Below are positions 1 to 7,789 of a stretch of 10,079 nucleotides of DNA, in pieces. The notes under the pieces are model-generated. The model did no database searches and was not told where the DNA came from. It saw nothing but the letters and a program-made list of their open reading frames with translations. Position numbers and translations under genes: made by a program. Within the stretch, counting starts at the first letter, position 1. Each line of letters opens with the position of its first letter. The stretch covers positions 1 through 10,079 of the forward strand of contig JAYZDP010000062.1 of assembly GCA_036337765.1 (NCBI GenBank), given 5' to 3'. This stretch comes from JAYZDP01 sp036337765 (GTDB taxonomy: Bacteria; Acidobacteriota; Thermoanaerobaculia; Multivoradales; Multivoraceae).

Positions 1-222
1 ATCATGCCTTGAGAACTCTTCTCTCTTCGCGGCCGCGAAGTCGAAGGTCTGATGTCGATGGTTCAGACGGTAGAACTCGCGGATCCCGGCTCGCTCCGGG
101 TGGTCGAAGTCGCGGAAACCTCGGCTCGATCCGTCGGTGCTATAACGATCGAGCAGCGAGTCCTCCCACTCGTCGAGACGCGCGAGCGGAGCCGCGTGGC
201 CGCCAGTTCGGTCAGTAACCAT
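1..222 (-). CDS. Myo-inositol oxygenase, N-terminal part (runs off left edge)
   Basis: Seen: the minus strand from ATG at 222-220 is open for 74 codons to the window edge, with an in-frame TGA at 231-229, three codons upstream of the ATG, so this is the only reasonable start. The protein holds DEWEDSLLDRY (residues 17-27), FRDFDHP (36-42) and EFYRLNHRHQTFDF (49-62). These match the N-terminal region of myo-inositol oxygenase (MIOX), whose mammalian form reads FRNYTSG and then YKLMHTHQTVDFV. Known: MIOX is a di-iron, HD-fold, cytoplasmic enzyme that splits myo-inositol with O2 to D-glucuronate. R37 here lines up with mammalian R29, which contacts the substrate. The iron-ligand histidines and aspartates lie further downstream, outside the window, so activity cannot be judged. 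The length before FRDF is close to that of the mammalian enzyme. I see no clear Shine-Dalgarno (the upstream bases read CCCGGG). No other inositol or uronate genes are visible. Family assignment is fairly sure; function depends on the unseen part. Confidence 0.85.
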   Translation of the reverse strand, partial: MVTDRTGGHAAPLARLDEWEDSLLDRYSTDGSSRGFRDFDHPERAGIREFYRLNHRHQTFDFAAAKREEFSRHD

Positions 223-606
223 CCCGGGTCAGGATACGGCTTCGCCAAATAGGAAGCGAGCGCCTTGCGCCGCAGTCACCCCTCGGCTTCGTTCGCGCCT
301 CGAGGGGCTCAGCGTTGAGGGTTGTCGACAGGGCAGTGCCGTGCCGTCTCGGCAGACGTGCCCGGCTGCCGCAAGGCCACTTCGGGTACGTCGTAAAGTA
401 CTGAAATAATAGGTAGTTAAATTTACACGACCAGGGCTGACAGTTCTACTGGTGCGCTAAGTGCCGATGGCGATAGAAGAAGTCGTTCTCGGGGGCGCTG
501 GAGTTTTCTCGACGAGGCGCAGCGACCAGGTCAAGTCGGCCATCCGTCATCGAAAGCTCTGGCGCGGCGGGAGTTAGCGCCGTTCCTCCCGGCCTAGAGG
601 CGGGGC
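223..606. other. Non-coding stretch between the inositol oxygenase and RND genes
   Basis: No convincing gene is seen in these 384 bases. The segment should hold the 5' region of the inositol oxygenase gene and the 3' end of the hrpA-RND transcript, since both point left. An AT-rich patch at about 398-427, unlike the GC-rich surroundings, is the likeliest place for the inositol oxygenase promoter, but no good -35/-10 pair can be picked on the minus strand. Three small inverted repeats are visible: CCCCTCG/CGAGGGG (279-285 with 301-307, 15-nt loop), CGGCAG/CTGCCG (350-355 with 366-371, 10-nt loop) and CGGGAG/CTCCCG (568-573 with 586-591, 12-nt loop). The last lies just past the RND stop codon and could slow or end transcription, but it has no T-run, so a standard intrinsic terminator is not supported. 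Confidence 0.6.
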
Positions 607-3600
607 CTAGTGATGGGAGGCGGTCGCCAGGGTGCCGTCTGCGTGATCGGTTTCTCTTGTGACCGAAAGCGGCAGTCCACGGACCCTCAGCGACAGATCG
701 TCGGCGATCCGGTAGGCGCAGGGGATCACGATCAAGGTCAGGATCGTCGCGAAAGACAGTCCCCAGGCGATGGCGACGGCCATCGGCTTCATCGACTCGT
801 CGATGCCGAAAAGGCCGAGCGACATCGGTAGCAGCCCGGCAACGGTGGTGACGGAGGTCAATAGGATCGGGCGTAGGCGAGCCGCGCCCGCGCGGAGAAT
901 CGATTCGTCGGCCGAGTGGCCTTCGCCGCGGCGGCGATTGATGAAGTCAATGAAGATCAGGGAGTCGTTGACCACGATACCGGTAAGAGCGATGGTGCCG
1001 ATCATGGCGGCCATGCCGAGGGGTTCGTCGAGGATGACGAAGCCCACCACCACGCCGATGAAGGCGAACGGGACGGAGAACATGACCACCAGCGGCTGCA
1101 TGAACGACTGGAAGAGACCGCCGAGGATGACGTAGATAACGATGATCGCGATCAGGAAGGCGCGCATCAGTGACGCGATCGACTCCTGGGTGTCTTCCCA
1201 CTCGCCGCCGTACTCGAGGGTGTAACCGGGGTAGCGTTGAGAAAGGTCGGTGAAGCGGTTCATCAGCAGGGTATTGGCCCGCTGCGAGGTGATGACTCCT
1301 TCCTGCACACCGCCGCTGACGGTGATCGAGCGCTTGGTGTCGTGATGCTGGATCTGGCTGTAGCCTGGCTCCCGCACCAGGGTGCCGATGTTGGAGAAGG
1401 GGATCAGCCCGTCGGCAGTAGCGAAACGCATCTCGGCGAGCTGGGCGACGCTGGCCCGCGAGTCGGCGTCGTACTTCACGATCACCTCGATCTCCTCATT
1501 GCCGTCGTAGACCCGGGTCGCCTCGATGCCATCGAAGCCCGCGCGGATCTCGGCGGCCACCTGGCCGACGTCGAGACCGACATCGGAGATGCGTTGCAGA
1601 TCGAGCACCGGACGTACCTCCTCTTTGCCCGGCGGGAAGTTGTCGGCGACGTCGGTCACTCCTTCGACAGTCTCGAGGTAGCTCTTCACCTCGTCGGTGA
1701 TCACGCGCAAGGTCTCGAAGTTGTCACCCTTGACGCGAACGTTGATCGCCTTGCCGACGGGCGGGCCGTGCATCTCCTTTTCGAAGTTCAACACTCGCGG
1801 GCCAACGACCTCGCCGATGCGCGAGCGTGCATCCTCGAGCACCTCGTTGCCACTTCTCGTGCGGTCGGTCAGGTCCGCCAGGTTGACCGAAACCTGTCCA
1901 ACGTGGGTACCGCTGACGCTTTCGAACCCCCGTTGCAGCATGCCTCCCCGGGTGCGCACGGTGTCGACGTCCTCGGCGGCCTCGTTTTGGAGGCCGAGCA
2001 TGATCTTCTCGAGCTCGGTCAGAATGCGATCGGTCTCGAGGAAAGACGAGCTCGCTCTGCCTTCCATCGCCACCGAGAACGACCGGATGTCCGTGCCGCC
2101 GAAGAGCACGAAGTCCATTCGGGTGCCGAGCAGGATCGCGCCGAAGGCCGTGACGAGCAGCAACGCGACGACGCCGTAGCGGAAGCGCAGACACCGGCGA
2201 AGGAGTCCCGCGTAGAGGCGAGTTGCGGTCTGGACCCAGGCACGCGGCTCGGGCGGCGTGTGGCTGGCGGCTTTGCCGGTCCACTCGAAGGCGTGGGCGG
2301 GCAGAATGAAGAACGCCTCCAAGAGCGATGCCAGGAGCGCCAGGCAGATGACGACCGGGATGACGCCCATGACCTTGCCCATCATGCCCGTCATCAGGAG
2401 CAGGGGCAGGAAGGCGGCCACCGTCGTCATCACCGTGGCGATCACAGGAGCCATGAGCTGCTCGGCGCCGAAGACGGCGGCGCGGCGCAGCGGCATGCCC
2501 TCCTCGAGGTGGCGATAGATGTTCTCGCAGATCACAATCGCGTCGTCGACGATCAGGCCCAAAACGATGATCATGGCGGTGATCACCAGCTGATTCATCG
2601 TGTAGCCGTAGGCGTTGAGGAAGATGAAGCTGCCGAGGAAGGCGACCGGGATCCCGGCGCTGATGATGGTTGCGGCGCGCCAACCGATGGCGAGGGTGAA
2701 GCTCACTGCAACGAGCCCCAGCCCCACGCCGAAATTCTGAAACAGTGCTCGCAGCCGCTTGTCGATCTCGATCGACGAGTCGTTGACCACCTGAAGGTCG
2801 GCCCCCGCTGGGAGTCGGTCCCTGGCGCCGTCGACGCGTCGTCGAATCTCGGCTGCGACGTCGGCGGCGTCGTAGGCGGGATCCTTTTTGATGTTGAGGT
2901 TGATGCTCGGGTGCCCGTCGAGGCGCGCCAGGGTCATGCGCTCGGCGAAGGTGTCTCGCACCGTAGCGAGGTCGCGAACGTAGATGAAGCCGCCGTCGGG
3001 GTCCTGGAGCACGATTGTCGAGAGGATCTCTTGGAGGTCGCGGAACTCGGCCTCGGTACGAATGCTGTACTCGCCACGGTCGAGGCGGATGAGCCCGCCC
3101 GGTAGGTTGAGGTTGCGATTGCCGAGTGCTCGCGATACCTGCTGCAGCGACAGGCCGTAGGACTGCAGCCGGTGGGGGTCGACCTCAACCCAGATCTCAC
3201 GCTCACGCAGGCCGCCGATGTCGATTTCCGACACTCCGGGCACGGTCTTGAGCTCTTCGCTGAGATCGCGCGCGAAGTCACGTGACTCACCCTCTGGAGC
3301 TGTCCCGACGAGGGCCAGGGTGAGCAGCTCCAGCGGCATGCTCATCTCCCGCACGTCGGGCGGCTCGGCCTTGCCTGGGAAGCGCTCGACCTTTTCGATC
3401 TGGTTCTGAATCTCCGTGACCTTCTCGAAGATGTTCTCCACTCCGGGCTCGAACATGATCATGATGTTCGAGATGTTCTCGGCCGACATGGAGGTCAGCT
3501 GGTCGATCTCGTCGACTTTCTGGAGCTGCTCCTCGAGCGGAATCGTCAGCAGCTGCTCGATCTCCTTCGGGGACGCTCCCGGCAGCACAGTCGTCACCGT

Positions 3601-3735
3601 GACCATGCCTATTGGAATCTCGGGGAAAATCTCCGAGCCCATGTTCTGGTAGCTCACAACGCCGCCAACGATGATCAGCAACATCACCAGGTTGGCCATG
3701 ACCGGTCGGCGGACGGCTAGCGAGGGGAGGCTCAC
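607..3735 (-). CDS. RND-family efflux transporter permease (AcrB-like, HAE-1 type)
   Basis: A complete 1042-residue protein, the usual AcrB length. Hydrophobic segments fit the 12-helix RND plan: one near residues 13-29, five at about 334-480, one near 520-537, and five at about 856-1007. Two large periplasmic porter/docking loops lie at about 30-333 and 538-855. TM4 carries GLIVDDAIVICEN with the proton-relay aspartates D397-D398 (AcrB D407/D408). In TM10 the position of AcrB K940 is N923 and the next residue is D924 (GIVVNDSLIFIDF), so the classic Asp-Lys relay is altered. Known: RND permeases use the proton gradient to move drugs, lipids or metabolites from the inner membrane or periplasm outward, usually with a membrane fusion protein and an outer-membrane channel. 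No fusion-protein gene is visible here. The start is GTG (3735-3733), giving the typical N-terminus MSLPSLAVRRPV; it lies 5 nt after the hrpA stop with no clear Shine-Dalgarno, which suggests translational coupling. The DD pair with a missing Lys sets it apart from AcrB itself. Substrate unknown. Confidence 0.93.
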   Translation of the reverse strand: MSLPSLAVRRPVMANLVMLLIIVGGVVSYQNMGSEIFPEIPIGMVTVTTVLPGASPKEIEQLLTIPLEEQLQKVDEIDQLTSMSAENISNIMIMFEPGVENIFEKVTEIQNQIEKVERFPGKAEPPDVREMSMPLELLTLALVGTAPEGESRDFARDLSEELKTVPGVSEIDIGGLREREIWVEVDPHRLQSYGLSLQQVSRALGNRNLNLPGGLIRLDRGEYSIRTEAEFRDLQEILSTIVLQDPDGGFIYVRDLATVRDTFAERMTLARLDGHPSINLNIKKDPAYDAADVAAEIRRRVDGARDRLPAGADLQVVNDSSIEIDKRLRALFQNFGVGLGLVAVSFTLAIGWRAATIISAGIPVAFLGSFIFLNAYGYTMNQLVITAMIIVLGLIVDDAIVICENIYRHLEEGMPLRRAAVFGAEQLMAPVIATVMTTVAAFLPLLLMTGMMGKVMGVIPVVICLALLASLLEAFFILPAHAFEWTGKAASHTPPEPRAWVQTATRLYAGLLRRCLRFRYGVVALLLVTAFGAILLGTRMDFVLFGGTDIRSFSVAMEGRASSSFLETDRILTELEKIMLGLQNEAAEDVDTVRTRGGMLQRGFESVSGTHVGQVSVNLADLTDRTRSGNEVLEDARSRIGEVVGPRVLNFEKEMHGPPVGKAINVRVKGDNFETLRVITDEVKSYLETVEGVTDVADNFPPGKEEVRPVLDLQRISDVGLDVGQVAAEIRAGFDGIEATRVYDGNEEIEVIVKYDADSRASVAQLAEMRFATADGLIPFSNIGTLVREPGYSQIQHHDTKRSITVSGGVQEGVITSQRANTLLMNRFTDLSQRYPGYTLEYGGEWEDTQESIASLMRAFLIAIIVIYVILGGLFQSFMQPLVVMFSVPFAFIGVVVGFVILDEPLGMAAMIGTIALTGIVVNDSLIFIDFINRRRGEGHSADESILRAGAARLRPILLTSVTTVAGLLPMSLGLFGIDESMKPMAVAIAWGLSFATILTLIVIPCAYRIADDLSLRVRGLPLSVTRETDHADGTLATASHH

Positions 3736-3740
3736 AGCGA

Positions 3741-6700
3741 CTATTCTAGCGCTCGTCGGGCCTTTTCCAGCCGCTTGAGCGATACCGGCCCCCGGGTCCG
3801 CACTTCCTGGCTAAATAGCGATAACCGCAGCTCTTCCAGGCGGAATCGGTAATCGGTCCACGGCGCTGCCTCGATGTCAGGCTGGCCGCGCCCGCGCGCT
3901 GCCTCCACAAAGTCTCGCCAGGTGGGCTCGAGCTCGTCGAGGCGGCGTAGATCCCGGTCGCGGTCGTCGCGGGCTTTCGCGATACGCAACTCGATGCCGC
4001 GCAGGTAGTGGGGAAGGCGCGCGCGCCACGGCGCAGGCGTAGAGAGTACGAAGCCGCGAAAGAAGAGGTGCAGCAGCTGCTCGTCGATGTCCCCGCGGCT
4101 GCGCGGGTGAAGCTCTGCCACGCCCGGTCTCAGCTCCGCGAGTTTGGCAAGGAGTGCGCCGATCTCTTCCGCGAGCCGCGCCGCCTCCTGCCATACCCGT
4201 CCCCTCAGGGCCGCGGTGAGCTCCGAAAACGTCTCGGCGTCGCGCGGTGGCTCGTCGATCAGGCCCATCGTCGCGGCCAGGGCGATCTCGTCGGCCACTG
4301 TCGCACAAGCCCCCGCCGCCGAGATTGCCAGCGGGGGCGCGGGCAGGGTGGCGTAGCGCAGCGTGAGCTCGTCGCTGGTGGCCCGCCGGGCCACCTCCGT
4401 CTGCTCGGGCAGGGCCAGCAAGACCAGCCGAGCAACGCCGAGGCGCGTGCGGCGCTGCGCATCGTCGGCCTGCGACAAGAGGACGAGATCGACGCTCTCA
4501 GCAGCGGCGGTCAGCGCCGGGTAGGCCGGCAGGTCGAGGCCGCCGCTGGTGACAGAGAGTTGCTGCGTGAGATCACCGAAGTTCCACGCCACCAAGCCCT
4601 TCCTGCCGAAGCCCGAAGGTGCTGCCACTTCCTCTAGACCCGCCTTGGCCGCATCGACGAGCTCGGCTCTCAGTGCCCCGAGGTCGCGGCCGACCCCCGC
4701 GACCTCACCGTCGGTGCCGACGATCTCGAAGCGCATCAGGAGGTGCTCGGGGATGCGGGTTGGCTCGAAAGGATCGGCTCCAAGCTCGGTGCCCGCTCGG
4801 TGCTGCGCGAAGCGCCGGAGCGAAGTGTGCAGCGACGGCTCGGGTTGACGCTGGTCGAGAAACGCAGCCACCGCCTCGGCGAGCGGCAACATTCTACGGC
4901 GCTGGCTCTTCGGTAGGGTACGCAGAAGCGCCTCCACCTTTTCCGGTAGGTAGCCCGGGACGATCCACTCGAAGGGCTCAGAACGCAGAGCGGGGAGTAC
5001 AGGGATCGGGATTCGGACTGTGACGCCGTCATTGGGGTGCCCGGGCTCGAAGCGGTAGACCAGCTCCAGCTCGTGCTCGCCGTCGGGCCAGACCTCGGGG
5101 AAGTCGTAGGCCGCGAGCGCGTCGTGTCCGGTGCGGGTGATGTCCTCGAGCGACATGTGAAGCGACTCCGCTTTGACGTTACGCAGCCACTTCTCGAGCC
5201 CTCTTCGGTCGCGCACATCCTCAGGGAGGCGCTCGTCGTAGAAGCGTCTCAGTGCGCCGTCTCCGGCGTAGATCCCACGTCGCCGGGCCCGATCCTCGAG
5301 ACGTTCCACCTCGTCGAGAACCGATCGGTTGTGACTCACGAACGCGGCGCTCGAGTCGAGACGCTCGCCGACCAGGGCTTCGTCGAGAAAGACCGAACGG
5401 GCCCTCTCGGGCTGGCGCTGGCCGTAGTCGATTCGCCGGCCGGGCTCAAGCACGAGCCCGCCGAGGGTCACCCGCTCGCGGGCCTCGACTCGGCCCGCCT
5501 TGGCGCTCCAGTAGGGCTCGGAAAGCGCTCGTTTGACCAGGTGCGCGCCGACCTTTTCGATCCACGCCGGCTCCACCCGCCCGCAGGTGCGGGCGAAGAG
5601 GCGGCTGGTCTCGACGAGCTCCGCCGAGACGATCCACTTCGGTGGCTTGGCGAAAAGCCCCGACCCCGGGAAGACGAAGACCTTCTTACCCGACGTTCCG
5701 TCGAGCCCGCGGCCGGACTCGGCGCGGGCCGCGACGTTGGCCACAAGACCGGTCAGCAAGGCGCGGTGCAGAGCTGCGTATTGGCTCGCGTCCAGGTCGC
5801 TGACTGGGCTCGAGGCCTTGGCGACTTCTATGCCTCGGGTCCGGGCGCAAATTCGGCGTAGCTGTCGGTGCAGCTCTGACCACTCACGGATACGGGGGTA
5901 GGACAGGTAGTGCTTGCGGCACCAGCGCCCGAACTGGTTGCGAGTGCGCTCCCTTCGCTGGTTCTCGATCTCGTTCCACAGACGTAGGAAGCCCAGAAAG
6001 TCGGAGCGCTCGTCGGACCAGGGCTGGTGCGCTTCGTCTGCGAGGTCGGGCTTGTCGGCGGGACGCACGCGCGGATCGGGAATACTCAGTGCCGCCGCGA
6101 CCACCAGCGTCTCCTCGAGACAGCCTTCCTCGTGCCCCGCCAGCAGAATCGCGGCGATGCGGGGGTCGACTGGGAAACGGGCGATGCGGCGGCCCAACGG
6201 CGTCGGCGCCTCGTCTGCGTCTAGTGCGAGTAGCTCTCTCAGCAGTCGCACCCCTTCGCGGGCGGCTCGGGTCTCGGGCGGCTCGACGAAGGGAAATTCG
6301 AGGATGTCGCCGAGCTTCATCACCTTCATCTGCAGGATCACCGCGGCGAGGTTGGTGCGCAGGATCTCCGGTGGAGTGAACTCCTCGCGCTGGTCGTGAT
6401 CCTCCTCAGAGTACAGACGGATGCAGATGCCGTCGGCAACGCGACCACACCGGCCCGCCCGCTGCGCCGCGCTGGCCTGCGAGATCGGCTCGACAGGCAG
6501 ACGCTGGACCTTGGTGCGGGGATGGAACCGGCTGATCCGTGCTCTGCCGGCGTCGACCACGAAGCGGATGCCGGGCACCGTGAGCGAGGTCTCGGCGATG
6601 TTGGTGGCCAGAATGACGCGGCGGCGGCCCCCTGTGCGGAAGATGCGGTGCTGGTCGCTAGCTGCGAGACGGCCGAAAAGCGGCAACACCTCGAGCCTTT

Positions 6701-7550
6701 CGCCGAAGTGGCCGGAGACGACGTCGGCCGTATCGCGGATCTCCCGCTCGCCGCTGAGAAAGACCAGCGCGTCGCCCGGGCCGGTGGCGAAGACCTCTTC
6801 GAGGGCGGCGACGATGCCGCGCTCCTGGTCCTCGTCGCCTGCGTCCTGTGCTAGCGGCCGGTAGCGGACCTCGACCGGGAACGTGCGCCCCGAAACCTCG
6901 ACGATCGGCGCGTCGCCGAAGTGACGCGAGAAGGCGTCGGGGTCGATGGTCGCGGAGGTGATGACGAGATGGAGATCGTCGCGGCGCTCGAGCAAGCGGT
7001 GCAGGTAGCCGAGCAGGAAGTCGATATTGAGGCTGCGCTCGTGGGCCTCGTCGAGGATCAGGGTGTCGTACTCGCGCAGTAGCGGATCGCCCTGCGTCTC
7101 GGCGAGCAGGATGCCGTCGGTCATCAGCTTGATGGCGGCCGAGCGGCGGGTGCGGTCGTCGAAGCGCACCTTGTAGCCGACGTCCTGGCCGAGCGGCGTG
7201 CCGATCTCCTCGGCGATGCGCTCCGCGACCGACCGCGCGGCGATCCGGCGCGGCTGGGTGTGGCCGATCCGCGCGCGCTGCCCTCTCCCGGCCGCGAGGC
7301 ATATCTTTGGCAGCTGAGTGGTTTTGCCGGAGCCGGTCTCGCCGCACACCACGACCACGCGGTGCGAACGGATCGCGTCCTCGATTTCCTCCCGCTTGGC
7401 GTGGATCGGGAGGTTCTCCGCAACGTCGAGGCGCCGCGTGCCTGACGAAGCGCTCAGGCCGGGCGCTTGAATGTTCTTCGGCGATGAGCCTAGGGAAGGG
7501 TCTCCAGAGCCCCCATTCTTCGGGAGTTTCCTCTTCCACGTTCCCGGCAT
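3741..7550 (-). CDS. hrpA: ATP-dependent RNA helicase HrpA (DEAH box)
   Basis: 1269 residues, near the size of E. coli HrpA. Helicase motifs in order: GETGSGKT (70-77, Walker A), TQPRR (98-102), DEAH (167-170), SAT (199-201), LVFLSG (262-267), ATNIAETSLTVPG (315-327) and QRAGRCGR (363-370). An HA2/winged-helix region follows at about 440-560, then an OB-fold region with FPGSGLFAKPPKW (about 628-640), then the HrpA-type C-terminal extension (DUF3418) to the end, closing with EELRLSLFSQEVRTRGPVSL. The C-terminal extension separates it from shorter HrpB-type proteins. Known: HrpA is a cytoplasmic 3'-5' RNA helicase; in E. coli it is linked to mRNA processing and to rescue of stalled, collided ribosomes. 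The ATG at 7550 is fixed by an in-frame TAG at 7562-7560 upstream and by the lack of another ATG, GTG or TTG before the core. The first 40 residues are Ser/Gly/Pro/Lys-rich, shorter than the E. coli lead-in and apparently not conserved. No Shine-Dalgarno is visible. The stop is 5 nt before the RND start. Confidence 0.96.
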   Translation of the reverse strand: MPGTWKRKLPKNGGSGDPSLGSSPKNIQAPGLSASSGTRRLDVAENLPIHAKREEIEDAIRSHRVVVVCGETGSGKTTQLPKICLAAGRGQRARIGHTQPRRIAARSVAERIAEEIGTPLGQDVGYKVRFDDRTRRSAAIKLMTDGILLAETQGDPLLREYDTLILDEAHERSLNIDFLLGYLHRLLERRDDLHLVITSATIDPDAFSRHFGDAPIVEVSGRTFPVEVRYRPLAQDAGDEDQERGIVAALEEVFATGPGDALVFLSGEREIRDTADVVSGHFGERLEVLPLFGRLAASDQHRIFRTGGRRRVILATNIAETSLTVPGIRFVVDAGRARISRFHPRTKVQRLPVEPISQASAAQRAGRCGRVADGICIRLYSEEDHDQREEFTPPEILRTNLAAVILQMKVMKLGDILEFPFVEPPETRAAREGVRLLRELLALDADEAPTPLGRRIARFPVDPRIAAILLAGHEEGCLEETLVVAAALSIPDPRVRPADKPDLADEAHQPWSDERSDFLGFLRLWNEIENQRRERTRNQFGRWCRKHYLSYPRIREWSELHRQLRRICARTRGIEVAKASSPVSDLDASQYAALHRALLTGLVANVAARAESGRGLDGTSGKKVFVFPGSGLFAKPPKWIVSAELVETSRLFARTCGRVEPAWIEKVGAHLVKRALSEPYWSAKAGRVEARERVTLGGLVLEPGRRIDYGQRQPERARSVFLDEALVGERLDSSAAFVSHNRSVLDEVERLEDRARRRGIYAGDGALRRFYDERLPEDVRDRRGLEKWLRNVKAESLHMSLEDITRTGHDALAAYDFPEVWPDGEHELELVYRFEPGHPNDGVTVRIPIPVLPALRSEPFEWIVPGYLPEKVEALLRTLPKSQRRRMLPLAEAVAAFLDQRQPEPSLHTSLRRFAQHRAGTELGADPFEPTRIPEHLLMRFEIVGTDGEVAGVGRDLGALRAELVDAAKAGLEEVAAPSGFGRKGLVAWNFGDLTQQLSVTSGGLDLPAYPALTAAAESVDLVLLSQADDAQRRTRLGVARLVLLALPEQTEVARRATSDELTLRYATLPAPPLAISAAGACATVADEIALAATMGLIDEPPRDAETFSELTAALRGRVWQEAARLAEEIGALLAKLAELRPGVAELHPRSRGDIDEQLLHLFFRGFVLSTPAPWRARLPHYLRGIELRIAKARDDRDRDLRRLDELEPTWRDFVEAARGRGQPDIEAAPWTDYRFRLEELRLSLFSQEVRTRGPVSLKRLEKARRALE

Positions 7551-7789
7551 GGCGCGAATCTATCTAACATCCATCTAACAGGTCGGGCCGAGATGCCCCC
7601 GAGAAGAACGAGTAGCGCGCTGGCCGACGACTGCGAGCTAAATTTGCCTTCCGTGGACGTCATGCTACCGGTCGTGGTCGGAGCCGTGACAGGCTGCTGG
7701 CTCGGAAGTGCGCCAGCCCTCGAGATAGCTCGCAAGATGAGGGCGCCTGCGGACGGCAGCGTCGCTCCTTGAGCCTCAGCTCGCTGTCA
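7551..7789. other. Intergenic region upstream of hrpA and downstream of the DUF885 gene
   Basis: This 239-base gap must hold the 3' end of the DUF885 transcript and any promoter for hrpA on the minus strand. I could not pick a convincing -35/-10 pair. An AT-rich island sits at about 7637-7650. A short inverted repeat GCTGGC/GCCAGC (7696-7701 with 7712-7717, 10-nt loop) is not followed by a T-run on either strand, so it is weak evidence for a terminator. A plus-strand frame of 59 codons (7593-7772) is open but has no ribosome binding site or recognisable family features. Confidence 0.5.
7562..7580. repeat. Tandem 8-bp direct repeat just upstream of hrpA
   Basis: ATCTAACA occurs at 7562-7569 and again at 7573-7580 (TGTTAGAT twice on the coding strand). 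The copies begin 11 bp apart, about one helical turn, so a protein could bind both on the same face. The pair ends about 12 nt before the hrpA start codon, where a ribosome binding site would be expected but is not seen. It may be a regulatory site or a chance repeat; the sequence alone cannot tell. Confidence 0.35.

Noticed and set aside
467..577. Plus-strand 36-codon frame beginning MAIEEVVLGGAGVFSTRR
   Set aside because: It briefly recalls the N-terminus of AbiEi-like antitoxins, but the likeness is too short to support, there is no clear ribosome binding site, and it ends within a hairpin past the RND stop.
568..591. Possible terminator after the RND gene (CGGGAG/CTCCCG)
   Set aside because: Only 6 bp of stem, a 12-nt loop and no following T-run on the minus strand, so it does not meet the pattern of an intrinsic terminator.
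1237..3105. A 622-codon open frame on the plus strand
   Set aside because: It lies wholly antisense to the well-supported RND gene. Its translation is rich in His, Asp, Glu, Arg and Gly with no family motif or hydrophobic core, as expected for the complement of a GC-rich gene.
5037..5861. Plus-strand frame of 274 codons opposite hrpA
   Set aside because: Mirror frame of the hrpA OB-fold and C-terminal region. No ribosome binding site or family features.
7490..7735. Minus-strand 81-codon frame covering the hrpA leader
   Set aside because: It overlaps the hrpA start in another frame and has no conserved features; its low-complexity Ser/Thr/Arg make-up suggests non-coding sequence.
7593..7772. 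Plus-strand 59-codon frame with a mildly hydrophobic middle (LPVVVGAVTGCWLG)
   Set aside because: No Shine-Dalgarno, no recognisable family, and it sits on the strand opposite both neighbours. Open frames of this length are common by chance at this GC content.
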